A stretch of DNA of 64,000 bases from Achromobacter seleniivolatilans (GCF_030864005.1 NZ_CP132976.1:2480001-2544000), one strand, 5' to 3'. Shown: positions 9,077-18,194, counted from the first letter of the stretch. The notes: generated from the sequence alone by a model not told the origin. Made by a program: numbers and translations.

Positions 9077-10087
9077 ATGCTCCGCAAGCTTTTGGCTGTT
9101 TCTTTGCTGTCTGCCTTTGCCGCCGCCCCGGCCCTGTCCGCGCCCCCGGCGCTTGAAATCGGCTACCTGCCCATCCTGCCCGACGCCCAGCTCTTCATTG
9201 CGCTGGAAGAAGGCACCTTGCAGGCCAAAGACGCGCCAGCTCCCAAGCTGGTCCAGTTCCAAAGCGGCCCGGCGCTGACCCAGGCGCTGATCGCAGGCCA
9301 GCTGGACGCCGCATATGTTGGCATCGGTCCGGCACTGGTGGCACGCGCCAAGGGCGCAGACATCAAGGTCATCGCGTCCAACATCGTCGAACAGGTCAAT
9401 GTGGTGGCCCTGGGGCCGCTGGCGCCCTATTTCGCATCCGGCGACCCGGCCACGGCGTTTGCGCGCTTTGCCAAAGACCACGGCAGAAAGCCCGTTATTG
9501 CCAGCTACCCCAAGGGCGCTGTGCCAGAAGCCGCGCTGCAATATTGGCTGCGTAATCAGATCAAGGCCGATCCGGCCAGCGTAGAACTGATCTACCAGGG
9601 CGAAGCCCAGATCCAGCAATCGCTCTTGACGGGCGCTATCGACGGCGCGGCCATTCTTGAGCCCACGGTAACGACGGTGCTGACCCGCGCCCCCGAATCC
9701 CGCGTGGTGGCCCGTGGTTCTGAGCTGTTTCCCAAACAGCCCGGCGCCGTGCTGCTGGTGCGTGAAAAGCTGATCGCCGAACATCCCGACACCGTGCAGC
9801 AACTAGTCAACGCGCATTTGACGTCCACCGCGCTACTGAAGAATGATCCCGCCAAGGCCGCGGGGTACGTGCAGAAGTACGTGGGCGGCGGCCGTCTGGA
9901 TCGCAGTCTGGTGGAAAAAGCCATTCGCAGCTCGCATGACCAGTTCGTGGCCGACCCGCACGCCATCGTCAACGCCACCGCAGAACTGCAAACCTTCCAG
10001 GCCACGCTCGGCACGGTAGAAGCGCCGCCCGTGGACGTGAAGCAGCTGTTCGACACCCGCTACTACGACAAGGCCGCGAAACAATGA
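9077..10087 (+). CDS. NitT/TauT-type ABC transporter substrate-binding protein
   Basis: This 336-residue protein opens with a Sec signal peptide (MLRKLLAVSLLSAFAAAPAL, cleavage near SA-PPA). Next come the SsuA/TauA/NrtA-like features: an IGYLPILPDAQLF opening, FQSGPALTQALIAGQLDAAY and a GPALVARAKGADIKV stretch. It would capture a small anion, such as a sulfonate, taurine-like compound, nitrate or thiamine precursor, in the periplasm. The gene overlaps the permease gene by four bases. The DsrE-like gene at the operon end hints at sulfur compounds, but that is inference. The 156 bases upstream are AT-rich and presumably hold the promoter. Confidence 0.88.
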   Translation: MLRKLLAVSLLSAFAAAPALSAPPALEIGYLPILPDAQLFIALEEGTLQAKDAPAPKLVQFQSGPALTQALIAGQLDAAYVGIGPALVARAKGADIKVIASNIVEQVNVVALGPLAPYFASGDPATAFARFAKDHGRKPVIASYPKGAVPEAALQYWLRNQIKADPASVELIYQGEAQIQQSLLTGAIDGAAILEPTVTTVLTRAPESRVVARGSELFPKQPGAVLLVREKLIAEHPDTVQQLVNAHLTSTALLKNDPAKAAGYVQKYVGGGRLDRSLVEKAIRSSHDQFVADPHAIVNATAELQTFQATLGTVEAPPVDVKQLFDTRYYDKAAKQ

Positions 10088-10902
10088 GCCAGGCCGCTTC
10101 GGCCCTTTCCGTGGCCCCCGTCACGCTGCGCAATGGCCCGCCGCCCTGGCTGGCTGCTGCGCGCCGGGCGGCTTACGGGATCGCGGGCCTGATTATTTTC
10201 ATCGGCATCTGGAAGGCCGCGCTGGTCTGGCAATGGGCGCCGCGCGGCACCTTGCCCGATCCCTTCGCCCTGCCCGCCACGCTGGCGCAGGAATGGCAAT
10301 CGGGCCGCCTGCTGCCCGCCATCGGTTCCAGTCTGGTGCACTATTTTTGGGGCCTGGCGCTGGGCACGGCGCTGGGTTTTGGCGTGGGGCTGGCGGCGGC
10401 CACGCTACCGCGCTTTGACCTGATGCAAGCCTATCTGGTGCGCGTGCTGCGCCCGATCCCGCCGCTGGCCTGGGTGGTTTTTGCCATTGCTTGGTTCAAG
10501 GTCAGCCACGCGGGCGCGGCTTTTGTGATCGCCATCGGCGTGTTCTGGGTGAACTACTTCGCCACCTATAGCGCCGTGCGCAACGTAGATCCGCGGTACT
10601 ACGAACTGGCCCGCGCTTTCGGGCATGGCGGATATCTGGCGCGCGCCTTTTCCGTGACCTTGCCCGCCATCGCGCCGGGTGCGCTGTCTGGCGTACGCAC
10701 CGGCATCGGGCAGGCCTGGATGACGCTGATCGCAGCGGAACTATTGGGCGTGCCGGGCATGGGCCAGGAGATGAATGCGGCGGCAGGCGTAGGCGCCTAT
10801 GACGCCGTAGTGGTCTATATGCTGATCATCTCGCTGGTCTACACAGTCTGCGACCTGGCGTTTTCCGCCATCGAAAGCAAGGTGCTGCAATGGCGTCCGT
10901 AA
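10084..10902 (+). CDS. NitT/TauT-type ABC transporter permease
   Basis: This 272-residue protein has about six membrane helices in the BPD_transp_1 fold. The cytoplasmic EAA-type loop that contacts the ATPase is visible as ELARAFGHGGYLARAFSVTL followed by P and G residues (about residues 175-210). It starts inside the end of the binding-protein gene (ATGA overlap) and ends 13 bases inside the ATPase gene. Tight translational coupling of the three subunits is expected. Confidence 0.92.
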   Translation: MSQAASALSVAPVTLRNGPPPWLAAARRAAYGIAGLIIFIGIWKAALVWQWAPRGTLPDPFALPATLAQEWQSGRLLPAIGSSLVHYFWGLALGTALGFGVGLAAATLPRFDLMQAYLVRVLRPIPPLAWVVFAIAWFKVSHAGAAFVIAIGVFWVNYFATYSAVRNVDPRYYELARAFGHGGYLARAFSVTLPAIAPGALSGVRTGIGQAWMTLIAAELLGVPGMGQEMNAAAGVGAYDAVVVYMLIISLVYTVCDLAFSAIESKVLQWRP

Positions 10903-11630
10903 TTGAATTTTCCAAGCTGTCTTACCAGCATCCCGGCGCCCCCGCGCCAGTCATCCAAGGGCTGTCGCTGCATATCGAAGCGGGTAGTTTCGTGGCGATC
11001 GTCGGCGGTTCCGGCGTCGGTAAATCGACACTGTTGCGCGCCGCTGCCGGCCTGACCGAACCGTCCGCCGGCGATGTCCGCTTTCACACGCAGCCCCGGC
11101 CCGGCCGCCGCGCGCGCGCCGTGGTTTTTCAGGACAGCCGTTTGATGCCCTGGCGCACCGTCGGCGGCAACGTGGGATATGGGCTTGAAGGCTTGGGCCT
11201 GACGCGCCAGGAAAAAACGCAACGCGTTGAATCCGCGCTGCAATTAACGGGTTTGGACGGCTATGGCCGGCGCTGGCCGCATCAGTTGTCCGGCGGCCAG
11301 GCGCAACGCGTGGGCATTGCCCGTGCATTGGCGGTCAAGCCCGATCTGTTGCTGATGGACGAACCTTTCAGCGCCGTGGACGCCATCACGCGCCGCAATC
11401 TACAGCAGGAACTGATCCGCGTGTGGCAGGCATCAGGCGCCGCAGTGCTGTTCGTCACGCACGATATTGAAGAAGCGGTATTCCTGGCAGATAAGGTCGT
11501 CGTGCTGGGCGGCCACCCGGCCAATATCGTCGGCAGTTACGATATCGGTTTGCCGCGTCCGCGCGACCGCAGCGCGCCGGCCTACGCCGCGCAGGTTGCG
11601 GCCATTGCCCACACGCTGGAACACCACTGA
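10890..11630 (+). CDS. NitT/TauT-type ABC transporter ATP-binding protein
   Basis: This 246-residue nucleotide-binding subunit has a complete set of motifs: Walker A GGSGVGKST, a Q-loop in VVFQDSRLMPWRTV, the signature LSGGQAQRVGIARAL, Walker B LLLMDEPFSAVD and the switch histidine in VTHDIEEA. MPWRTV after the Q-loop is typical of the SsuB/TauB/NrtD group. It overlaps the permease gene, and the next gene starts two bases after its stop codon region. Confidence 0.93.
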   Translation: MASVIEFSKLSYQHPGAPAPVIQGLSLHIEAGSFVAIVGGSGVGKSTLLRAAAGLTEPSAGDVRFHTQPRPGRRARAVVFQDSRLMPWRTVGGNVGYGLEGLGLTRQEKTQRVESALQLTGLDGYGRRWPHQLSGGQAQRVGIARALAVKPDLLLMDEPFSAVDAITRRNLQQELIRVWQASGAAVLFVTHDIEEAVFLADKVVVLGGHPANIVGSYDIGLPRPRDRSAPAYAAQVAAIAHTLEHH

Positions 11631-11631
11631 C

Positions 11632-11925
11632 ATGATCCAACTGCTGATACACGCCCCCACCCCGGCCTCGTTGGAACGCGCCCGCCGCAATGCCGCGAAC
11701 CTGAAAAAAGCGGACCCGCAAGCAGCCGTGGAAATCGTCGCCAACGCTGGCGCCGTGGCGGCGGCGTTGGATGACCCCCATCCCACCGACGAACATCTGC
11801 TTCTGTGCCAGAACACGCTGACCGCAACGGGCGCGCAAGCGCCAGAGCATCTTCAGACCGTGGGCGCCGCCGTGCTGCACATCGCGCAACGCCAGCATGA
11901 CGGCTGGGCCTATATGCGGGCGTGA
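11632..11925 (+). CDS. DsrE/DsrF-like small cytoplasmic protein
   Basis: This 97-residue protein begins MIQLLIHAPTPASLERARRN and ends HDGWAYMRA. Layout and length fit the DsrE/DsrF-like fold, whose known members move sulfur. It has a single Cys (LLLCQN, about residue 62) that could be the reactive position. The start at 11632 directly follows the ATPase stop codon, so it is the last gene of the transporter operon. Its presence suggests that the imported compound contains sulfur. The family assignment rests on overall pattern and not on a decisive motif. Confidence 0.6.
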   Translation: MIQLLIHAPTPASLERARRNAANLKKADPQAAVEIVANAGAVAAALDDPHPTDEHLLLCQNTLTATGAQAPEHLQTVGAAVLHIAQRQHDGWAYMRA

Positions 11926-11966
11926 AGGACCGTCATTCAGGTCATCCGCGTGGCTACGGCTCGGCG

Positions 11967-12635
11967 CTAGCGCACGGCCTGCACGACGTGAAATAGACGC
12001 GCTACCCCCGCCCCGTGCGCATGCGCGCTGGGCATGATGTCTTGATGCGTCTCTACCCCCAGCACTTTGAATTGCGCGGCTTCCAGCAGCGCGACCATTT
12101 CATCCGTACCGAACAGACTGAAGCCGTGCTGCGCAAAGGCTTGCTGGCGCATGAATGCCTTGTCGGCAAAGGCCAGACTGAAGGGCGCGCCCGGGCGCAG
12201 CACACGGTAGGTTTCCTCAAGGAATGCCAAGGGCTGCGGCAGGAAATACACCGTATTCACGCTCATCGCCGCATCAAATTGCTGCGCCGAAAACGGGAAA
12301 CAGCCGCCATCGTATTGCGTAAAGACCGCTAGCCCGCGCTGCACCGCTGCGTGATTCAAGCGCGCAGCTTCGTCGCGCATCAGGCTGGATACGTCCAAGC
12401 CTTGAAACCGGATTTCCGGACAGGCCTGCAATAGCCCGGGAACATGCGCCGCGTTGCCATGGCCGATCTCAAGCAAGGTTCCGCCTTCGGTTAGCCCCAG
12501 GCTGGCGAAGCACGCTTGTGTCATGCGGAAATTGCCCGCGTGCATCACATTGCCAATGCGGATGCCATCGTCGCCTTGGGGCTCACGCAGTTGGCGCGCC
12601 AGTTCACGCGCGTCCCGATCTGATGCCGGTGTCAT
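11967..12635 (-). CDS. Class I SAM-dependent methyltransferase
   Basis: This 222-residue protein has a Rossmann methyltransferase core. Motif I is LLEIGHGNAAH (about residues 54-64), an acidic residue follows in FQGLDVSS, and a motif IV-like stretch FDAAMSVNTVYFLPQP and a post-motif RVLRPGAPFSLAF come after. That arrangement matches UbiE/Methyltransf_11 type enzymes acting on small molecules. It converges on the ABC operon and lies 39 bases downstream of the MFS gene on the same strand. The substrate is unknown. Confidence 0.82.
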   Translation of the reverse strand: MTPASDRDARELARQLREPQGDDGIRIGNVMHAGNFRMTQACFASLGLTEGGTLLEIGHGNAAHVPGLLQACPEIRFQGLDVSSLMRDEAARLNHAAVQRGLAVFTQYDGGCFPFSAQQFDAAMSVNTVYFLPQPLAFLEETYRVLRPGAPFSLAFADKAFMRQQAFAQHGFSLFGTDEMVALLEAAQFKVLGVETHQDIMPSAHAHGAGVARLFHVVQAVR

Positions 12636-12674
12636 GGTCCTCTCTCCTTAAGCTGACCGCAAAAGGTAACCCAT

Positions 12675-13916
12675 TCAACAACGCTGCGCCTGCGGCGCCG
12701 TCTTCTGCGGCAAGGTAGCGGCCCAGAACACCAAGGCCGCCACACTAAACGCTGCGCCCAGCGCGCACACGCCCAGCCAACCCGCCTGTGCATAAACAGC
12801 AGTGGCCGCAATCGACCCCAGCCCGCTACCCACGGCATAGAACATCATGTAGCCGCCCACCAGCCGGCTATGCGCCTCGCTGCTGATGCTGAAGATCATC
12901 GTCTGATTGGTCACGTGCAATGCTTGTAGCGCCACATCCAGAATCAGCACGCCCAAGGCCAGCGCCCACAGGCTTTGCTCAAGAAATGCGATGGGCACCC
13001 AGGCCAGGCACAACAGCAGCAGCCCTATGCAAGTCGTGCGCTGACCCAAGCCGCGATCGGCCAGCCGGCCCGCGCGCGCGGCCATCAGCACACCCAACAC
13101 ACCCACCAGTCCGAACGCGCCCACCGCCGTATGCGACAAGGAGTACGGCGGCGCACTCAGCGGCAACACCAACGCCGTCCAGAACGCGCCAATGGCGGCA
13201 AACATCAGCAGCGCGATCATGCCGCGCACACGCAAAACACGCTCGGTAGCCAGCAAGGCGTACAGGGACCGCAGCAGCGCCCAATACGAGAGGTCAGCAG
13301 CAGGCAGCCGGCGTTGCGGCAAACAGCGCATCAGCACCAACGCCAGCACCGCGGCCACACCAGCCGACGCCAGATAAACAGCGCGCCAGCCCCACAAGTC
13401 GGCCAATGCGCCAGACAACGTGCGCGCCAACAGCAGTCCGATCACCACACCGCCCTGGGCCGCGCCCACCACGCGCCCCCGCTCGGCGGGCGCGGCCAGA
13501 GCGGCGGACAGGGCAAGCAAACCCTGCGTCATCGCCGTCCCCAACAGGCCGAGTGCCACCATGCCCGTCAGCAGCCACGGGGTGTTGGCGGAAAGCGCCA
13601 CCGCGCCCAGCGCCAGCACCAATAAACCCAGTTGCCCGATCATCAGGCGGCGGCGGTCCAGCAGATCACCTAACGGCACCACGAACAGCAGTGCCAGGGC
13701 GCATCCAAACTGCGTTGCGGTGATGACAACGCCCACCGCCCCTTCGCTCATTGAAAACTCGCGCCCGATGGCGTCCAGCAAGGGCTGCGCGTAATACACG
13801 TTGGCCACGCTCAAGGCGCAGGCCACGGCCAACAACAGCACCAAAGGGGCCGGCATCGGCGGCGGGGTCTCGGGCAACGGCGCGTCAGCGGACGCAACGG
13901 CAGGTCGGGGTGGCAT
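12675..13916 (-). CDS. MFS efflux transporter (YnfM/arabinose-efflux-like)
   Basis: This 413-residue protein has about twelve hydrophobic helices. The conserved MFS loop after helix 2 is present as VVPLGDLLDRRRLM, and the first helix carries NVYYAQPLLDAIGREF, a hallmark of the YnfM-like subgroup of drug/sugar exporters. It is divergent from an HxlR-type repressor, and the shared 113-base region contains two near-identical 17-bp elements. Inducible export of a toxic small molecule is the likely role. Confidence 0.88.
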   Translation of the reverse strand: MPPRPAVASADAPLPETPPPMPAPLVLLLAVACALSVANVYYAQPLLDAIGREFSMSEGAVGVVITATQFGCALALLFVVPLGDLLDRRRLMIGQLGLLVLALGAVALSANTPWLLTGMVALGLLGTAMTQGLLALSAALAAPAERGRVVGAAQGGVVIGLLLARTLSGALADLWGWRAVYLASAGVAAVLALVLMRCLPQRRLPAADLSYWALLRSLYALLATERVLRVRGMIALLMFAAIGAFWTALVLPLSAPPYSLSHTAVGAFGLVGVLGVLMAARAGRLADRGLGQRTTCIGLLLLCLAWVPIAFLEQSLWALALGVLILDVALQALHVTNQTMIFSISSEAHSRLVGGYMMFYAVGSGLGSIAATAVYAQAGWLGVCALGAAFSVAALVFWAATLPQKTAPQAQRC

Positions 13917-13930
13917 CAGAAATCCTATGT

Positions 13931-13980
13931 GGTTTTATTACGAAACCAGATGCTAGACCGATAGGTTTTATAATGCAACC
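13931..13980. promoter_or_regulatory. Two near-identical 17-bp elements between the MFS and HxlR genes
   Basis: GGTTTTATTACGAAACC (13931-13947) and GGTTTTATAATGCAACC (13964-13980) match at 14 of 17 positions. Both have inverted GGTT/AACC ends, and they lie 33 bases apart start to start, about three helical turns. This is what an operator pair for a dimeric winged-helix repressor would look like. HxlR, encoded 50 bases away, is the obvious candidate protein. Confidence 0.6.
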
Positions 13981-14029
13981 ATAAATACCGTGCGCTGTTT
14001 CCGTCCATCCTCTTGCTTAAGGGCCCGAC

Positions 14030-14485
14030 ATGGTTAAACGCACCAGCCTTGAGGGCGCCGCCTGTCCGGTGGCGCGATCGTTAGATGCCATTGGCGATTG
14101 GTGGTCGCTGCTGATTGTGCGAGACGCCTTCGACGGCGTGCGGCGTTTTGGGGAATTCCAAAAAAGCCTGGGCGTGGCCAAGAATATTCTGAGCGACCGG
14201 CTGCGAACTCTGGTCGCTCATGACATTCTTGCTGCCGCCCCCGCGTCGGACGGCAGCGCCTATCAGGAGTACGTGCTGACGGAGAAAGGCCGCGCCCTCT
14301 TTCCCGTCATCGTCAGCCTGCGCCAATGGGGCGAAGACCATCACTACGCCGCAGCCGAACCCCATTCGGCCCTGATCGACCGCAAGCGCGGCCAACCGGT
14401 GCGCCGGCTGGAAATACGGGCACAGGACGGCCGCGTGGTGGGTCCTGACGATACAGTCGTGCAGAAGATCACGTCAGCAAATTAG
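14030..14485 (+). CDS. HxlR-family transcriptional regulator
   Basis: This 151-residue winged-helix protein has the HxlR signature: an N-terminal CPVARSLDAIGDWWSLLIVRD with Cys12, FGEFQKSLGVAKNILSDRL as the recognition region, and YQEYVLTEKGRALFPV as the wing. The single Cys at this position in several family members senses aldehydes, quinones or oxidants; sensing here is inferred. It is divergent from the MFS exporter and probably represses it. The 3' end overlaps the convergent PNPOx gene by four bases. Confidence 0.9.
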   Translation: MVKRTSLEGAACPVARSLDAIGDWWSLLIVRDAFDGVRRFGEFQKSLGVAKNILSDRLRTLVAHDILAAAPASDGSAYQEYVLTEKGRALFPVIVSLRQWGEDHHYAAAEPHSALIDRKRGQPVRRLEIRAQDGRVVGPDDTVVQKITSAN

Positions 14486-15450
14486 GCGGACTTCGGCCAC
14501 TGCCCCGTTGCCAGCGACGTCGGCGAATACGCGTCGAACGTCCACCGCAACGCCAGAGCGCCCGGGCGGCGCACGACTCGGCGTACGTGTACGCGCCACA
14601 GCCGTTCCGCGCCCTCGAACCCCTGCGCTTCCGGACTGTCCAGCAGCACTTCCGCCTGGCCGGACACCTGCAACACGTCGCCGCGTTCAAAATCAATAAA
14701 CACCAGTCCGGCGCGGGGGTTTGCAGCCAGGTTTCCCAAGGTGTTGAAAAAGCGGTTGCCCGAGAAATCCGGAATGGTCAGCACGTTGCCATCCACGCGC
14801 ACAAATCCTCGCTTGCCACCGCGATGCGAGACGTCCACGGCGCGCCCGCCCTCATCGGTGTCCACATAACTTGCGACAAAGAAGGTGTCTGACGCCTTAA
14901 TCAGCGCACGCGCGGCATCGTCCAGTCCGGCGAGTTCATGCGGCGCGGACGGAAAACGCAGGCTGGGCGAACGCGAGAAATGAAAATCGCGAGACTGGAT
15001 GTATTGCGGACAGTTGCCAAAGGATTGCGCCACGGCCACGTCAAACCCTTTATCCGTCGCCGCCGCAACCCGCCCATTCATCCGGTTGCGGCGGCGCGTA
15101 TGCAATTCGATCCCCAATAAACCTATCGACTTGTCCGGCCCCAGACCGGCGCGCAGCGGATCATCGGCATCAGGCATCGCGGACACGCGCAGGCTGCGCG
15201 GATCAGGAGACACGGCGAACCCCGGCAAACCTTCCAGCACGCCCGCCCACGGATCACCCTGTTCGTCCACTGCCCCCATCACAACAAAGGGCAGTTGCGC
15301 AAAGAAGTCGCGGTGCTGGTCAGGCATGTAGTCGCGGATGATTTTCGGACCAATCTGCGCCATGCGCTCGGCCATCCCGGCACTGGCTTGCAGCAGGCGT
15401 TCGCCGGCGTGCCAGGGTTGTCTCGGGGCGGCAATAGGGTCGGTAGTCAT
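14482..15450 (-). CDS. Pyridoxamine 5'-phosphate oxidase-family FMN-binding protein
   Basis: This 322-residue protein has two split-barrel halves. The first (about 40-190) carries FFAQLPFVVMGAVDEQGDPW; the second (about 195-310) has SDTFFVASYVDTDEGGRAVDVSHRGGKRGFV and GNRFFNTLGNLAANPRAGL, the FMN-binding pattern. In many bacteria this module is fused to a ferredoxin-reductase domain; here it stands alone. It is not a classical PdxH, and no vitamin B6 genes are near. It lies 39 bases upstream of the GST gene on the same strand, so both may be transcribed together. Confidence 0.8.
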   Translation of the reverse strand: MTTDPIAAPRQPWHAGERLLQASAGMAERMAQIGPKIIRDYMPDQHRDFFAQLPFVVMGAVDEQGDPWAGVLEGLPGFAVSPDPRSLRVSAMPDADDPLRAGLGPDKSIGLLGIELHTRRRNRMNGRVAAATDKGFDVAVAQSFGNCPQYIQSRDFHFSRSPSLRFPSAPHELAGLDDAARALIKASDTFFVASYVDTDEGGRAVDVSHRGGKRGFVRVDGNVLTIPDFSGNRFFNTLGNLAANPRAGLVFIDFERGDVLQVSGQAEVLLDSPEAQGFEGAERLWRVHVRRVVRRPGALALRWTFDAYSPTSLATGQWPKSA

Positions 15451-15489
15451 GTTGCGATTCTCCTGACGCGGTAGCAGGGATGGAGGGGA

Positions 15490-16119
15490 TCAAGCCGCCA
15501 GCAAGCCTGCCGCCGATGACGGCATCGGCACAAAGCGCGGCAAGCTTTCAATGCGTTCCAGCCAGGCCCGGATATGCGGGTAAGCGGCAAGCGATACATT
15601 GCCTTCGGGGGCATGCGCCACGTACGCATAGCAGGCCACGTCCGCAATCGTCAGCGTTTCGCCCGCCAGGAAAGCGCGGGTCGACAGTTCGCTGTCCATT
15701 ACGGCCAGCAAGGCGTGCGCCCGGGCCAGCGTGGTCTCAACATCGTAAGGCGCGCCAAACACGGTAATCAGCCGTGCAGTGGCAGGGCCGCTGGCCAAGG
15801 GGCCGGAAGCAACCGACAGCCAGCGCTGCACCTGCGCGGCGCCCGCGGGATCAGCGGGCAGCCAGGATGCGTCGCCGTAGCGCTTGGCCAGATAGACCAG
15901 GATGGCGGTGGAATCCGCGATGACAACGCCGTTGTCGTCGATCACCGGCACTTGCCCAAAAGCGTTCATTGCCAGATATTCGGGCCGCTTCTGTTCTCCC
16001 TGGCGCAAATCCACCTCGACCTGCCGGTGGGGCACGTTCAGCAGCGACAACATCAGGGCCACGCGATGGGCGTGTCCGGACAGGGGAAAACTGTAGAACG
16101 TCAAAGAAGCGGTTTGCAT
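15490..16119 (-). CDS. Glutathione S-transferase family protein
   Basis: This 209-residue protein has a thioredoxin-like N-terminal half (LTFYSFPLSGHAHRVALML, then the NAFGQVPVIDD loop and the DSTAILVYLAKRY segment) and an all-helical C-terminal half with LTIADVACYAYV. The start at 16119 (MQTASLTFY) is preferred because the 18 residues added by an upstream ATG do not resemble the family. The active-site residue is likely the Ser of the FPLSGH loop. A detoxification role is assumed, and the substrate is unknown. A LysR gene lies just upstream on the same strand. Confidence 0.88.
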   Translation of the reverse strand: MQTASLTFYSFPLSGHAHRVALMLSLLNVPHRQVEVDLRQGEQKRPEYLAMNAFGQVPVIDDNGVVIADSTAILVYLAKRYGDASWLPADPAGAAQVQRWLSVASGPLASGPATARLITVFGAPYDVETTLARAHALLAVMDSELSTRAFLAGETLTIADVACYAYVAHAPEGNVSLAAYPHIRAWLERIESLPRFVPMPSSAAGLLAA

Positions 16120-16241
16120 GTCGAAAGTCCAGGATGGGAAGTCAGGACTCCATCGTGGACCGATGCGCGCCAAAGGGGAACGTCCAAGGATGGCAAGACA
16201 CTCTTGCCATTCCTGAAAGAAAGCCGCCTGGCCCGGGCGGC

Positions 16242-17147
16242 TTACGCGGGCAGCGCCGCCAGATCCTGGCGTAACCCTTCCACGCAGAATTCGACAAAAC
16301 TGCGCACTTTGGCTGAACTTCTACGCCCTTCCGGGTACACCACATGCACGGGCATCGGCGGCAGTTCGAATTCACGCAGCACGACTTGCAAGGCGCCGCT
16401 GGCCAGATGCCGCGCCACTTGATAGGACACGACTTGCGTCAGGCCCCAGCCTTCGCAAGCAGCCAGCACCGCCGCCTGGAAAGACGTGACGGTCAATTGC
16501 GACTCCACGCTCAGTCTGCGAGGCTGCCCTGCCTGCAAGAACCGCCACTGAGGACTCCTGCCCTCCATGGCAGCGGTGATGGTGCAATAGCGATGCAAGG
16601 CGTCCGGGTTTTGGGGAATGCCGTGGTCCTGCAGGAAACTGGGGGACGCGCAAACGACGCGGCGCACATGGCCAACCGGAACAGCCGTCAGCGTGGAATC
16701 CGGCAAGGCGCCGATACGCACCGCCACATCCACGCCTTCGTCCATCAGGTTCACCACGCGGTCGACCAAAAGCGTGCGCACCGACACTTCCCGGTGAGTG
16801 CGCAAGTAGCCCAAGACAACAGGCATCACATGCAATTCCCCAAACAAAGCAGGCGCGGTGATGTGAAGCGCGCCGCGCGGCGCGGCCATCGCGCCTGCTG
16901 CGGCATCGTCAGCCTGCTCCACCGATTCCAGAATGCGCCGGCAATCGGTGGCGTAACGCTGGCCTGCTTCGGTCAGGCGCAAGCTGCGCGTTGTGCGCAC
17001 CAGCAGCAAGGCCCCCAGCCGCCGCTCAAGCGCCGCAACACCCCGGGTAACCGAGGGCGCGGACATCTCCATGCGGCGGGCGGCCGCGGCGAAGCTTTGC
17101 GATTCAGCCACCGCCAGGAACACGGACATTTCATGGAATCGATTCAC
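16242..17147 (-). CDS. LysR-family transcriptional regulator
   Basis: This 301-residue protein has a typical N-terminal HTH (MNRFHEMSVFLAVAESQSF, then AAAARRMEMSAPSVTRGVAALE) and a C-terminal effector-binding domain with LHITAPALFGELHVMPVVLGYL. It belongs to the CrgA/DsdC-like subgroup that often regulates oxidoreductases or GSTs. It is upstream of the GST gene on the same strand, with a 122-base gap. Regulation of the GST/PNPOx genes is a reasonable but unproven idea. Confidence 0.9.
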   Translation of the reverse strand: MNRFHEMSVFLAVAESQSFAAAARRMEMSAPSVTRGVAALERRLGALLLVRTTRSLRLTEAGQRYATDCRRILESVEQADDAAAGAMAAPRGALHITAPALFGELHVMPVVLGYLRTHREVSVRTLLVDRVVNLMDEGVDVAVRIGALPDSTLTAVPVGHVRRVVCASPSFLQDHGIPQNPDALHRYCTITAAMEGRSPQWRFLQAGQPRRLSVESQLTVTSFQAAVLAACEGWGLTQVVSYQVARHLASGALQVVLREFELPPMPVHVVYPEGRRSSAKVRSFVEFCVEGLRQDLAALPA

Positions 17148-17165
17148 AGACTGTCCCTTTACTTT

Positions 17166-18089
17166 TCAAATCCCAGCGGGGCCTGCCGTATGGGCAGGCG
17201 CCCAGGCGTCAGCGCTGTCATAAATGCACTGCTGCACGATGCTACCCAACGCGGCGGCCACCGAATCGGGCTGCGCTTGGGCGCGGTACAAAGTCAGCGC
17301 AATGTCCGGCAAGCGCGGCAGGCCGAATTCGCCGGGGGCCAACGCGCGAACGGCGGCGGGCAGCCCCAACGGCGACCTTACCGACAATCCCAAACCGGCA
17401 GATACCGCCGCCCATAACCCTGCCAGACTGGGGCTGGTAAAGGCCGCCGACCACGGCATGCCCGCGCGATCCAACGCATCCGTTGCAGCGCTGCGAAATA
17501 GACAAGGCGGCTCAAACGCCGCCAAGGGCAACACGCCGTCGGCATCGAACACAGACGCAGGCGGCTGCGCGGGACCTATCCAGCACATAGGCAAATCCAA
17601 CAGGCGCTCGGAATGCGGCAACCGGCCGTCGTGGCCCCAGGCCAGCGCCAGATCCAATTGGCCCGCCGCGATACGTTCCAGCAAGTCTGCATTGCGCGCA
17701 ACGCGGGCTTCGATACGCACCTGGGGATGTGCGCGGGCGAACTGGCCCAGCACCTGGGGCAACAGCGCTTCGCCGAAGTCCTCTTGCATGCCCAGCCGCA
17801 CGCGGCCTTGCAATTCCACGCCGCGCACGGCGCGAGAGGCCTGGTCATTCAATTCCAGAAGGCGGCGCGCGTAGGCCAGCATGGTCTCGCCAGCGTCGGT
17901 CAGCGCCAGACCCCGGCCTTCTTTGCGCAACAACACCACGCCCGCCTGTTCCTCCAGCTTTTTCATCTGGGCGCTGATAGCGGATGTGGACCGGCCCAAT
18001 CGGCCAGCCGCACGCCCAAAACTGCCCAGATCAACGCCAGTGACAAAACTGCGCAGCACCTCAAGGTCAAAAATGATCGGCCTCATCAA
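17166..18089 (-). CDS. LysR-family transcriptional regulator, divergent from MFS gene
   Basis: This 307-residue protein has an N-terminal HTH (DLEVLRSFVTGVDLGSF, then GRSTSAISAQMKKLEEQ) and a substrate-binding-like C-terminal domain beginning at GRVRLGMQEDFGEALLP. That pattern is common in the subgroup controlling divergent transporter genes. The 105-base region shared with the MFS gene contains TTTCCTGATTTTCAGAAC, which includes a short CTGA/TCAG inverted repeat that could be part of its binding site. Divergent orientation is the main evidence for its target. Confidence 0.9.
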   Translation of the reverse strand: MMRPIIFDLEVLRSFVTGVDLGSFGRAAGRLGRSTSAISAQMKKLEEQAGVVLLRKEGRGLALTDAGETMLAYARRLLELNDQASRAVRGVELQGRVRLGMQEDFGEALLPQVLGQFARAHPQVRIEARVARNADLLERIAAGQLDLALAWGHDGRLPHSERLLDLPMCWIGPAQPPASVFDADGVLPLAAFEPPCLFRSAATDALDRAGMPWSAAFTSPSLAGLWAAVSAGLGLSVRSPLGLPAAVRALAPGEFGLPRLPDIALTLYRAQAQPDSVAAALGSIVQQCIYDSADAWAPAHTAGPAGI

Positions 18090-18194
18090 CCGTCCTGTTT
18101 TTTTAAACTATTCAATCAATATTTCCTGATTTTCAGAACAATATCAGAAGTGCAGACTAAACGGCATCCCTGTTTTTCACTTCTGGATCTTCTT

